DNA of 5,594 bases, from the NCBI GenBank assembly GCA_007119005.1, contig SKQM01000047.1, forward strand, positions 1 to 5,594. The letters run 5' to 3'. How positions within the stretch are numbered: the first letter of the stretch is position 1; each line of letters opens with the position of its first letter. This document shows, piece by piece, positions 1 through 5,428 of this stretch. The notes beneath the pieces are model-generated. The model was not told the origin of the DNA and made no database searches. It was given only the letters and a program-made list of their open reading frames with translations. This stretch comes from Thioalkalivibrio sp. (GTDB lineage: Bacteria; Pseudomonadota; Gammaproteobacteria; Ectothiorhodospirales; Ectothiorhodospiraceae). The translations under genes and the position numbers were made by a program.

Positions 1-220
1 AGACGCGCCAGAGATCGTCGTGGATCAACGGCTGCACCAGCGTCGTCGCCAACAGCCTCGCCGTACTCTCGGCGCTGTTGAACAGGTCCTGCCGGCTCTG
101 CTGGTATTCACGTACCAGAATGGCGCTGGTCAGCAGCAGCGCCGTAATCAGGACCAGCGCCGAAGCCTGCAACGGGAGCTTGTAGCGAAGACTGAGGTTG
201 GGCAGGGTCGGGTCAAACAC
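1..220 (-). CDS. Membrane sensor protein, probably sensor histidine kinase (N-terminal part only)
   Basis: The N-terminal 73 residues of a protein that continues past the left edge of the window. The start is a GTG at 218-220, chosen because a GGAGG ribosome site lies 9 nt upstream and the start overlaps the stop of the PhnD-like gene by 8 bp. Residues about 19-36 form one hydrophobic membrane segment after a short positively charged cytoplasmic stretch. The following residues (about 37-73, containing REYQQSRQDLFNSAES and HDDLW) resemble the start of the periplasmic sensing region of HAMP-type sensor kinases. No kinase domain (H-box, HATPase) lies within the window, so the kinase call is inferred from the topology and from the common pairing of PhnD-like binding proteins with sensor kinases. 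A diguanylate cyclase or chemoreceptor with the same topology is possible. Confidence 0.65.
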   Translation of the reverse strand, partial: MFDPTLPNLSLRYKLPLQASALVLITALLLTSAILVREYQQSRQDLFNSAESTARLLATTLVQPLIHDDLWRV

Positions 221-1064
221 GCCGCAGTTCCTCCGCCATCAGCAGGATGTCGTCAAAGTCACTGCGCTCCCCCCGGGTGAAGCCGGTCAGGCCCAGCTGC
301 TCGAGCAGGTCCCGCCCCTCCGGATCCTCGTGCATGGTCAGGAACAGCTCCGACAATTTCTCGCGGCGCGCGGGCGGCAGCTGGGTGCCCGTCACCAGCG
401 GCGGGAAGCCGAAATACGGCGACCGCTCCACGATCCGGGTACGGTCCGTGATATCGGGACGCTGCCGCGAGAGCATGTCCCAGACATAGCCATCCACCGC
501 CCCGGCCTCGGCCAGCCCGGCCGCGACGGCCTCGATCACGCGACGATGCGACCAGGTGAAGAAAGTTCGCCGAAAGAACTGCTCGGGTCGGAACTGTAGA
601 ACCGAGAGAACGTATTGGGGGAACAGGTATCCCGAGTTGGACAGCGGGTCGGAGAAGGCGAAGATGCGCCCTTCCAGATCCGTCAGCGCCCTCGAGGTGG
701 AGTCCTCGTCCCATACCAGGATGTAGCTTCGGTACAGCGGCCGACCCGCGTACAGCGGGATCGCCAGCAGACCGAGGCGGTCGGCGTGCAGGGCATAGGG
801 ATAGCCGCACAGCCAGGCCAGGTCCAGGTGACCGCGCAGCAGTAAATCCGTGATTTCCTGGTAGCTGGCGCGCTGCACGAATTCGACGGGTGCGCCCAGC
901 TTCTCTGCGAGGTAGGCGCGCCATCTCTTCAGAAACGCGACCCGATCCTCGAGCAGGACCGGGGTGAGCCCGATGCGGTACGGCTCGGCCGACTGCACGG
1001 CCGCAACCCGGAACAGCCCGCTGAGCAGCAGGCCCGAGGCCAGGAATTCCCTTCTTCTGATCAT
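213..1064 (-). CDS. PhnD-like periplasmic substrate-binding protein, likely sensory
   Basis: A 283-residue protein of the PhnD/phosphate-phosphonate substrate-binding family (periplasmic binding protein type 2 fold). The N-terminus carries RRREFL at residues 3-8, then a hydrophobic stretch and a small-residue region around 21-26. This fits a twin-arginine export signal, so the mature protein should be periplasmic. Family-like segments are the opening IGLTPVL (31-37), the LRGHLDLAWLCGYPY stretch (76-90), SDPLSNSGYLFP (138-149), which resembles the family's DPxSxSGY motif, and HRRVIEAVAAG (173-183). Length is normal for the family. The only partner in view is a membrane sensor gene overlapping the 3' end. 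No permease or ATPase follows, so a role as ligand-binding co-sensor is more likely than transport, by inference. The ligand cannot be told: many members of this family bind compounds other than phosphonates. The ATG at 1064 has only a weak ribosome site. Confidence 0.85.
   Translation of the reverse strand: MIRRREFLASGLLLSGLFRVAAVQSAEPYRIGLTPVLLEDRVAFLKRWRAYLAEKLGAPVEFVQRASYQEITDLLLRGHLDLAWLCGYPYALHADRLGLLAIPLYAGRPLYRSYILVWDEDSTSRALTDLEGRIFAFSDPLSNSGYLFPQYVLSVLQFRPEQFFRRTFFTWSHRRVIEAVAAGLAEAGAVDGYVWDMLSRQRPDITDRTRIVERSPYFGFPPLVTGTQLPPARREKLSELFLTMHEDPEGRDLLEQLGLTGFTRGERSDFDDILLMAEELRRV
230..234 (-). promoter_or_regulatory. Ribosome binding site of the sensor gene
   Basis: GGAGG on the minus strand, 9 nt before the GTG start at 220. 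It lies inside the last codons of the PhnD-like gene, which suggests translational coupling, and it decides the choice of the GTG start. Confidence 0.6.
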
Positions 1065-1085
1065 GATTTCAGTCTAGTCGATACC

Positions 1086-1102
1086 CGGGCCATACGGGCC
1101 CG
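1086..1102. other. Small inverted repeat in the leader of the PhnD-like gene
   Basis: CGGGCC, a 5-nt loop, then GGCCCG: a perfect 6-bp GC stem, 22 nt upstream of the PhnD-like start codon. It lies where the recognisable iron-sulfur remnant begins. It has no T-tract on either strand, so it is not a standard terminator. It could be an mRNA leader hairpin, an operator half-site pair, or chance in GC-rich DNA. Confidence 0.25.
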
Positions 1103-1260
1103 CCTGCGTGCGCACCGGCCCGCCGAAAGCGCGCTTCTTCGGCGACCTCACCAACCCGTCGAGCGAGGTGAACCGGCTGATCGGTGACAAGCACGGGGTG
1201 CGTCTGCTGGATCACACCGGCAACCGGCCCGAGATTTCGCTGGTGACCCGGCACTTCGTC
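1099..1260 (+). pseudogene. Remnant of a 4Fe-4S dicluster electron-transfer subunit (C-terminal piece)
   Basis: Plus-strand translation reads PACVRTGPPKARFFGDL, then NPSSEVNRLI, then VRLLDHTGNRPEISLVTR. This is the familiar C-terminal region of the iron-sulfur subunits of molybdopterin oxidoreductases (PsrB/PhsB/TtrB/SoeB/NrfC-like), which carry electrons between a membrane anchor and the molybdenum subunit. In intact members this part reads CxxTCP and supplies cysteines for a cluster. Here the second cysteine is Gly (ggc at 1117-1119, one base from tgc). The rest of the gene, about 150 or more residues with the other cysteines, is absent: an in-frame TAG lies at 1075-1077 and the PhnD-like gene begins at 1064. 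The frame stays open to a TGA at 1351-1353, but recognisable similarity fades after about 1251-1260. It has no start codon in a sensible place and no ribosome site, so it is a dead fragment. The subfamily cannot be fixed from this piece. Confidence 0.7.
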
Positions 1261-1309
1261 GACTCACCCTGGTTCCACGTACAGACGAGTGCATGCCCCG
1301 CTCGAACGC

Positions 1310-1323
1310 CCGCGGAAGCGCGG
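1310..1323. other. Short GC hairpin downstream of rrtA
   Basis: CCGCG, a 4-nt loop (GAAG on the plus strand), then CGCGG, 25 nt beyond the rrtA stop codon. No T-run follows on the minus strand, so at most it is a weak or Rho-assisted transcript end. A 12-bp perfect palindrome, GCCTCATGAGGC, also spans the rrtA stop codon at 1345-1356. Confidence 0.2.
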
Positions 1324-1347
1324 TCCGGACGCATCCTCTCGAATGCC

Positions 1348-1938
1348 TCATGAGGCCGAGGAACGCGGCGCGAGTACGAGCAGGAGCAGAAACACGCCGT
1401 AGCCGAGCCCCAGCAGCACGCCGTAGAGATGCGCATCCACGATCACCGCACCGCCAATCAACTCCGCGGTGAGGGGGTCCCCCGCCCCGAGTTGCTCGGC
1501 CAGTAGTTTCACGACCAGAACGACCAGAATGGCCAGCGCGAGCGGGGTCAGGCGCCGGAGGCTCACTACCGCGGCTGCGGCGAACAGGCCGTGCAGCACA
1601 CCCGAGAAGCCGACGTACCATCCCACCGCCGGTGAACAGCAGAGCAAACCGATGCTCACCCCCAGGGCCAGGACCACAACGCCCAATGCCCAACCCAGGG
1701 GCCTGAGGGTGTCCCCCAGGAGCAGCCACAAGAGGACCAACCCCGCGAGATTGAGCCCGAGATGGTTCCATCCCACGTGCACGAAGTGGGCCCCGAACAG
1801 CCGCCACGGCTCGGCCCACGCCTGTTCGCGTTCGAGCCGAAGCCACTCTTGTCCGCCAATCGATTGCAGGGTGACGGCCAGCAGAGCGATCGCGAGTGGC
1901 AACGACCAATGTCGCAGATGCTCAGCGCCGAGCGGCAT
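1348..1938 (-). CDS. rrtA: Rhombosortase (rhomboid-family intramembrane serine protease)
   Basis: A 196-residue polytopic membrane protein of the rhomboid superfamily, matching the rhombosortase subgroup in length and motifs. Rhombosortases are thought to cleave the GlyGly-CTERM tail of exported proteins in the inner membrane, by analogy with sortases. Visible features are HFVHVGWNHLGLNLAG (51-66), the rhomboid HxxxN-type region, then the catalytic serine in GFSGVLHG (Ser112) and the catalytic histidine in VDAHLYG (His170). Hydrophobic stretches at about 12-27, 63-75, 82-100, 110-127, 131-147 and 171-190 fit six membrane segments. The start is ATG 1938 because GGGAG lies 7 nt upstream and this gives the usual family length. 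An upstream in-frame ATG at 2076 would add 46 non-hydrophobic residues with no family match. The gene stands alone between two plus-strand gene remnants. No GlyGly-CTERM substrate is visible in the window, which is usual because substrates are typically dispersed. Confidence 0.85.
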   Translation of the reverse strand: MPLGAEHLRHWSLPLAIALLAVTLQSIGGQEWLRLEREQAWAEPWRLFGAHFVHVGWNHLGLNLAGLVLLWLLLGDTLRPLGWALGVVVLALGVSIGLLCCSPAVGWYVGFSGVLHGLFAAAAVVSLRRLTPLALAILVVLVVKLLAEQLGAGDPLTAELIGGAVIVDAHLYGVLLGLGYGVFLLLLVLAPRSSAS

Positions 1939-1945
1939 GCGTTGG

Positions 1946-1950
1946 CTCCC
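1946..1950 (-). promoter_or_regulatory. Ribosome binding site of rrtA
   Basis: GGGAG on the minus strand, 7 nt before ATG 1938. It supports the shorter 196-residue rhombosortase over the 242-residue reading from 2076. Confidence 0.6.
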
Positions 1951-2011
1951 ATTGGTTGGCTGGTTGATGACTGTGATGGCATCCCCGGTGGCAGCGAATG
2001 CCTCGCACCGA

Positions 2012-2017
2012 ATTCTA
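2012..2017 (-). promoter_or_regulatory. Possible -10 element for rrtA
   Basis: TAGAAT on the minus strand, about 74 nt upstream of the rrtA start, in the only gene-free stretch before it. No good -35 hexamer is visible at 16-18 bp, so this is a weak candidate. The stretch 1951-2068 otherwise holds nothing I recognise. Confidence 0.25.
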
Positions 2018-2068
2018 GCCCGTCCCGACGTGCGGCGAGGGTCTGGTACGCCGCACACGAACCGTTCG

Positions 2069-2590
2069 ATCCGCACTCTGGGCGAAGAAACGGTGGCCGG
2101 AACCGAACCGGTGACCGCATCGGCCCCGATCGATGCCGATCATCATCAGGTCGAAATCGGCGGCGTCGCGTTCGAACTGATCTATGTTGCCGACGCTCAC
2201 TTTCCGGGGGACATCATGCTGTACCTGCCGGGTGAGGACCTCGTGTGCACCGGAGACTTCGTCTGCACCGAGCGCCTGCTGGGCATCCAGCCGGAGAGCA
2301 ACCCGGTCGGGAAGCTGGAGAATTTCCGCAAGCTCGAAGAACTGAACCCCGGCATCGTGGTACCAGGTCACGGTGCGGCCACCGACATGGCCACCGCCCG
2401 GCGCGATGCGGGCGACTACCTGGAGCTGGTCGTTCGCGAGGTGCGGGCCGGGATCGAAGCGTGGGAGACGCTCGACGAGACCGTGGAGCGCATCGCCGAC
2501 CTGCCCCGGTTCCAGCACCTGCTGCACTACGACGCCTGGCACCGTGCGAACGTCAATCGCACGTACCTGTTCCTGGAGGCAAACCCCTGA
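2069..2590 (+). pseudogene. 5'-truncated metallo-beta-lactamase-fold hydrolase
   Basis: The C-terminal half (about 165-173 residues) of an MBL-fold metallohydrolase. Counting from the in-frame GTG at 2093, three of the five metal-site motifs are present: DAHFPGD (His36), CTGDF (Asp55) and VPGHG (His93). The C-terminal helices (residues about 100-160) run on to an intact stop at 2588-2590. The defining HxHxDH motif, which normally lies 50-100 residues before the DAH motif, is missing. Upstream sequence in all three plus frames lacks it, and that region is occupied by the rrtA leader and gene on the other strand. The frame stays open far upstream only as antisense of rrtA. No ribosome site precedes any sensible start. 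Without HxHxDH the dinuclear metal site cannot form, so this is most likely a deletion remnant. Its substrate class (glyoxalase-II-like, SoxH-like or other) cannot be told from this half. It converges with rtcB, 21 nt between the stops. Confidence 0.75.
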
Positions 2591-2593
2591 GAC

Positions 2594-2609
2594 CGCTTTG
2601 CGTTAAGCG
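2594..2609. terminator. Weak hairpin between convergent gene ends
   Basis: CGCTT, a 6-nt loop, then AAGCG, in the 21-nt gap between the MBL remnant and rtcB stop codons. The position suits a bidirectional terminator, but the stem is only 5 bp and lacks a T-tract. Treat it as a candidate only. Confidence 0.2.
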
Positions 2610-2611
2610 AC

Positions 2612-4042
2612 TCAGCCCTTGATGCAGACCATCGGCTCGACGCGCGCCACCATTCGGGCCAGGCCGGCATCGTGGCTGGCCTGGACCACGCGGCTCACGT
2701 CCTTGTAGGCACCGGGCGCTTCCTCGGCGACACCGCGCAGGCTGGGACTGCGGATCAGGATGCCACGGTCGGCCAGTTCGTCGACCAGTTCGCGACCGCG
2801 CCACTGGCGCGTCGCCTGGTGGCGGCTCATCGCACGCCCCGCGCCGTGGCAGGCGGAGTTGAACGAGAGCTTCTCACCCTCGTTGGTACCAACCAGGATG
2901 TACGAGGCGGTGCCCATCGAGCCCCCGATCAGCACCGGCTGGCCGACCTCGCGCAGAGCCTCCGGCAGATCGGGATGTCCAGGTCCGAACGCCCGGGTCG
3001 CTCCCTTGCGATGGACGTAGAGTTCCCGCTCGCGGCCATCCACCCGATGGCGTTCGGTCTTGCAGGTGTTGTGTGAGACGTCGTAGAGAAGCCTCAGCTC
3101 GTTGTGCAGGAAGAAGGTCGCGAACACCTCGCGCGTCAGGTGCGTCAGGATCTGCCGGTTTGCGAGTGCGCAGTTGATCGCGGAGCGCATCGCGCCCAGA
3201 TAGCGCTGGCCGACCTCGGAATGGATCGGTGCGCAGGCCAGTTCGCGATCCGGCAAATGGATCCCGTGGCCCTCGGCCGCCACGGCCATCTCACGCAGGA
3301 ATTCGGTTCCGATCTGGTGCCCCAGGCCGCGCGAACCGCAGTGGATCGACACCACGATCTCGCCCTCCACCAGACCGAACGCGCGGGCGACCGAGGGATC
3401 GTAGATCTGCACGACACGCTGCACTTCGAGGTAATGATTGCCGGAGCCCAGCGTGCCCATTTCCTTGCGCTGCCGCTTGCGCGCCTGCTGCGACACGGCC
3501 GCCGGTTCCGCCCCGGCCATCTGGCCCCGCTCCTCGATGCGCTGCAGGTCCGCGGTCTCACCATAGCCCTGCTCCACCGCCCACGCGGCACCACCCCGCA
3601 GCATGTCGGTCATCTGCCGGTCCTGCAGATGAATCAGTCCCGTACTCCCTACCCCGGCGGGAATCGCCTCGAACAGCGCGTCCGCGAGATCACCCTTGAC
3701 CGACTCGATCGCTTCCTGCGCAAGACCGGTGACCATGGTGCGCACGCCGCAGGAAACGTCGAAACCGACGCCGCCGGCGGACACCACCCCACCCGCATCG
3801 GCATCGAACGCAGCAACGCCTCCGATCGGGAAACCGTACCCCCAATGAGCGTCCGGCATCGCGTACGATGCCTGCACGATGCCCGGCAGCATCGCCACAT
3901 TCGAGGCCTGTTCGCCCACCTTGTCGTCCATCTCGGCCAACAGATCGGCATCCGCATAAATGATGGCCGGCACCCGCATTGGCCCCGTCGGCTCGAGTTG
4001 CCAGGCGGTGTCGGAAAGCTGGGTGAAGCGGTTGATATCCAT
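2612..4042 (-). CDS. rtcB: RNA-splicing ligase RtcB (GTP-dependent 3'-5' RNA ligase)
   Basis: A 476-residue RtcB, close to the usual 400-480-residue bacterial and archaeal length. The enzyme joins RNA 2',3'-cyclic phosphate or 3'-phosphate ends to 5'-OH ends, using GTP and Mn2+ through an RtcB-guanylate intermediate. The full active site is visible. Metal ligands are Asp95 and Cys98 (GVGFDVSCGVR), His203 (GSGNHYLEVQ), His234 (SIHCGSRGLGHQ) and His324 (DVSHNTCK). The guanylylated histidine is His399 in NSACHGAGRAMSR (395-407). The early PDAHWGYGFPIGG (63-75) block is also typical. ATG 4042 is chosen because AGGA lies 4 nt upstream and GGAGA 9 nt upstream. It follows archease by 36 nt, a well-known functional partnership. 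No rtcA cyclase or rtcR sigma-54 regulator, as found with E. coli rtcBA, is seen here, so control must differ or come from the operon promoter outside the window. In bacteria RtcB acts in repair of cleaved tRNA or rRNA; the targets here are unknown. Confidence 0.97.
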   Translation of the reverse strand: MDINRFTQLSDTAWQLEPTGPMRVPAIIYADADLLAEMDDKVGEQASNVAMLPGIVQASYAMPDAHWGYGFPIGGVAAFDADAGGVVSAGGVGFDVSCGVRTMVTGLAQEAIESVKGDLADALFEAIPAGVGSTGLIHLQDRQMTDMLRGGAAWAVEQGYGETADLQRIEERGQMAGAEPAAVSQQARKRQRKEMGTLGSGNHYLEVQRVVQIYDPSVARAFGLVEGEIVVSIHCGSRGLGHQIGTEFLREMAVAAEGHGIHLPDRELACAPIHSEVGQRYLGAMRSAINCALANRQILTHLTREVFATFFLHNELRLLYDVSHNTCKTERHRVDGRERELYVHRKGATRAFGPGHPDLPEALREVGQPVLIGGSMGTASYILVGTNEGEKLSFNSACHGAGRAMSRHQATRQWRGRELVDELADRGILIRSPSLRGVAEEAPGAYKDVSRVVQASHDAGLARMVARVEPMVCIKG

Positions 4043-4046
4043 GATG

Positions 4047-4056
4047 TCCTGTCTCC
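4047..4056 (-). promoter_or_regulatory. Ribosome binding site of rtcB
   Basis: The purine-rich GGAGACAGGA on the minus strand ends 4 nt before ATG 4042. The GGAGA part gives a 9-nt spacing. It lies in the 36-nt gap after archease. Confidence 0.5.
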
Positions 4057-4078
4057 GCGTCGGGTCGATCCGGCGGCG

Positions 4079-4543
4079 TCAGATGTCCAGCACGCACTGG
4101 GCGATCCACAGATCCTGCTCCGCCTGTCGCACCGCAAGCTGGGTGAAGGTCGCGCCCTTGATCTCCACCGTCGGCTGATGGCGCAGCCGGTCCACCGGCT
4201 CGCCCCAGGCTTCGGCGTTCAGCGTTTCCCCATCGACCTCCACACGGAACCGGCCAAACAGCCGTCCTTCGACGGCCATTTCGTACACCAGTGCATTCAG
4301 GAAGTCGTAGAGGAGCAACTCGGGGTCCGAACCGGAACAGTCAAACCGGAAGAGCTGCCTGGGTTCGATCTGCGCGGGTTCGGTAATGATGGCGGTCATC
4401 GCCGTGGCGGCCGCCGCAAAGGACTCGCCCAGGGTGCGGCCAAACCCGCGCACACCCATGTCCGCCTCGTGCGGAAAATGTTCCCAGCGCTCGATCAGGG
4501 GAGGGATCGAGTTCTCGAAGGAGTCGCCGACGCGCGCTTGCAT
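4079..4543 (-). CDS. Archease (RtcB activator)
   Basis: A 154-residue member of the archease family, whose members are about 140-160 residues long. Archease is a small metal-binding protein that speeds RtcB guanylylation, allows multiple turnover and widens nucleotide use. The signature is WEHFPHEADMGVRGFG near the N-terminus, whose Asp matches the conserved metal-binding acid of the family. A central SGSDPELLLYDFLNALVY helix and the C-terminal ending CVLDI, with the second conserved Asp, complete the pattern. ATG 4543 is preferred because GGAGG lies 6 nt upstream. The alternative GTG at 4567, directly after the CBS gene stop, would add 8 residues and has no ribosome site. The gene lies 24 nt after the CBS gene and 36 nt before rtcB, so translation of all three from one mRNA is likely. 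Confidence 0.93.
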   Translation of the reverse strand: MQARVGDSFENSIPPLIERWEHFPHEADMGVRGFGRTLGESFAAAATAMTAIITEPAQIEPRQLFRFDCSGSDPELLLYDFLNALVYEMAVEGRLFGRFRVEVDGETLNAEAWGEPVDRLRHQPTVEIKGATFTQLAVRQAEQDLWIAQCVLDI

Positions 4544-4549
4544 CACGGG

Positions 4550-4554
4550 CCTCC
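4550..4554 (-). promoter_or_regulatory. Ribosome binding site of archease
   Basis: GGAGG on the minus strand, 6 nt before ATG 4543, in the gap after the CBS gene. It rules in favour of the ATG over the GTG at 4567. Confidence 0.65.
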
Positions 4555-4567
4555 ATGAAAGGCTCAC

Positions 4568-4981
4568 CTACTCCCTGACGCCCTCGATGTGGCTTTCCTC
4601 TGCCCACGCGAGCACCTCGCCGACGATGTCGTTCATCGTCACCAGCCCCACGAGATGGCCGCTCTCGAGCACCACCACCCTGCGCTGGAACTGGGCGATC
4701 ATCATCCGGGCCACGTATTTCACGTCCATCATCTGCGGAACGATCAGCGCCGGTTTGGTACATACATCGTAGACGTTGATCAGGTCGATGTCCCCCTCCT
4801 CCGACACGATCGTGCGCAGGATCGCCGAGTAGGTGATCATCCCGTAGGCGTCGTGTTCGTCGCGCCGCTCGACCACCAGCGACTTCACCTTGTGGCGCCG
4901 CATCTTCGCCATGGCCTCGCGCAGCGTGGCGAGCGGCGAGATGGTGACCACCTCGGTCTGCATGATGTCCTTGACCAGCAT
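4568..4981 (-). CDS. Stand-alone two-CBS-domain protein
   Basis: A 137-residue cytoplasmic protein made of two CBS motifs and little else: CBS1 about residues 4-60 (opening VKDIMQTEVVTISP, closing AYGMITYSAIL) and CBS2 about residues 70-125 (closing HLVGLVTMNDIV). Paired CBS motifs form a Bateman module that commonly binds adenine nucleotides (AMP, ATP, SAM) and regulates a partner. The GLVTxxD motif with its ribose-contacting Asp is present in CBS2 (Asp118), but the equivalent Asp is absent in CBS1 (TYSAI). There is no enzyme or membrane domain, so it probably acts as an energy-state sensor for a neighbour by protein contact. ATG 4981 follows a GGAGG with 4-nt spacing. It sits between the PII-like gene (99 nt upstream) and archease (24 nt downstream). 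Whether its partner is the DUF1538 transporter or the RNA-repair pair cannot be decided here. Confidence 0.9.
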   Translation of the reverse strand: MLVKDIMQTEVVTISPLATLREAMAKMRRHKVKSLVVERRDEHDAYGMITYSAILRTIVSEEGDIDLINVYDVCTKPALIVPQMMDVKYVARMMIAQFQRRVVVLESGHLVGLVTMNDIVGEVLAWAEESHIEGVRE

Positions 4982-4985
4982 GTTG

Positions 4986-4990
4986 CCTCC
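4986..4990 (-). promoter_or_regulatory. Ribosome binding site of the CBS gene
   Basis: GGAGG on the minus strand, only 4 nt before ATG 4981. The spacing is short but the match is strong, and it supports this start. Confidence 0.55.
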
Positions 4991-5034
4991 AGGGGCTTGA
5001 ATCGATCCCTCAACGGGTGTCGGAATGGCGTGCC

Positions 5035-5065
5035 CGACGATGCGACGGGCCAGCCGGCATCGCCG
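5035..5065. other. Hairpin in the 99-nt gap between the PII-like and CBS genes
   Basis: CGACGATGC and GCATCGCCG (plus strand) can pair over 9 positions with one mismatch, which is a G-U pair in the minus-strand RNA, around a 13-nt loop. No T-tract follows on the minus strand, so it is not a normal terminator. It may protect or process the mRNA. This gap is the longest inside the run and could also carry a promoter for CBS-archease-rtcB, though I find no convincing -35/-10 pair. Confidence 0.3.
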
Positions 5066-5080
5066 CAGGACACACCGCGC

Positions 5081-5428
5081 TCAGATCTCGTCCCTGATCC
5101 GCTCCTCGAAACTCTCGAGCTGCCGGGTGTCGATGCCGGCGATGTGATCCAGGGGCACGGTGAAGACCACGCCCTTGGAGTGTTTCGCCAGCTCGAGCTC
5201 CACCGTCAGCGCCTTCATCACGCCCAGCGACAGCTTCTTTTCCAGCACGCAGATCAGCACACTCTGCGAACCCTCGTAGGTCAGGCCGAAAAAGGTCTTT
5301 TTTTCCTTCGCGCCAATCCCGCGGGCGTCGAGCAGAGTCACGCCACCGGCGCCCGCCTTCTTGGCGATGTCGATGGCCTTTTCCTCGAGTTCGTCCGCGA
5401 CGATCGCGACGAGCATCGCAAATTTCAT
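5081..5428 (-). CDS. PII-like signalling protein, partner of DUF1538
   Basis: A 115-residue protein with the size and layout of the PII superfamily (small trimeric ferredoxin-like regulators). An opening strand [24 protein letters not shown] (3-26) is followed by [24 protein letters not shown] (30-53) in the T-loop position, a core strand [10 protein letters not shown] (54-63), a helix, and the closing strand [14 protein letters not shown] (86-99). It is not a classical GlnB/GlnK: the T-loop context YRGAEY is absent, though a Tyr happens to fall at position 51. The nucleotide-binding B-loop TGxxGDGKIF is replaced by AKHSKGVVF. It is therefore unlikely to be the GlnD-controlled nitrogen sensor, and ligand binding may differ. 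The start is ATG 5428, with AGG of a GGAGAGG 9 nt upstream and an ATGA overlap with the DUF1538 gene; ATG 5446 would add six residues without a ribosome site. The overlap suggests it regulates that transporter. Confidence 0.8.
   Translation of the reverse strand: MKFAMLVAIVADELEEKAIDIAKKAGAGGVTLLDARGIGAKEKKTFFGLTYEGSQSVLICVLEKKLSLGVMKALTVELELAKHSKGVVFTVPLDHIAGIDTRQLESFEERIRDEI

Noticed and set aside
1469..2068. Upstream part of the 373-residue plus-strand frame ending at 2590, as an N-terminal half of the MBL protein
   Set aside because: This part is antisense to rrtA, is Ser/Arg/Thr-rich and has no HxHxDH motif. Only the part after about 2069 looks like a real protein.
1939..2076. 46-residue N-terminal extension of the rhombosortase from ATG 2076
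   Set aside because: It has no ribosome site and no hydrophobic or family-like sequence, and it makes the protein longer than usual. ATG 1938 has GGGAG at a good distance.
2075..2125. tRNA-like T-arm (GGTTCGGTTCC) on the minus strand
   Set aside because: The invariant A58 position is not kept, no cloverleaf can be built around it, and the plus strand here codes for the MBL fragment.
3104..4558. A 484-residue open frame on the plus strand
   Set aside because: It lies antisense to rtcB and archease, which have complete family motifs. Its His/Arg/Gln-rich translation matches nothing I know and is typical of antisense frames in GC-rich DNA.
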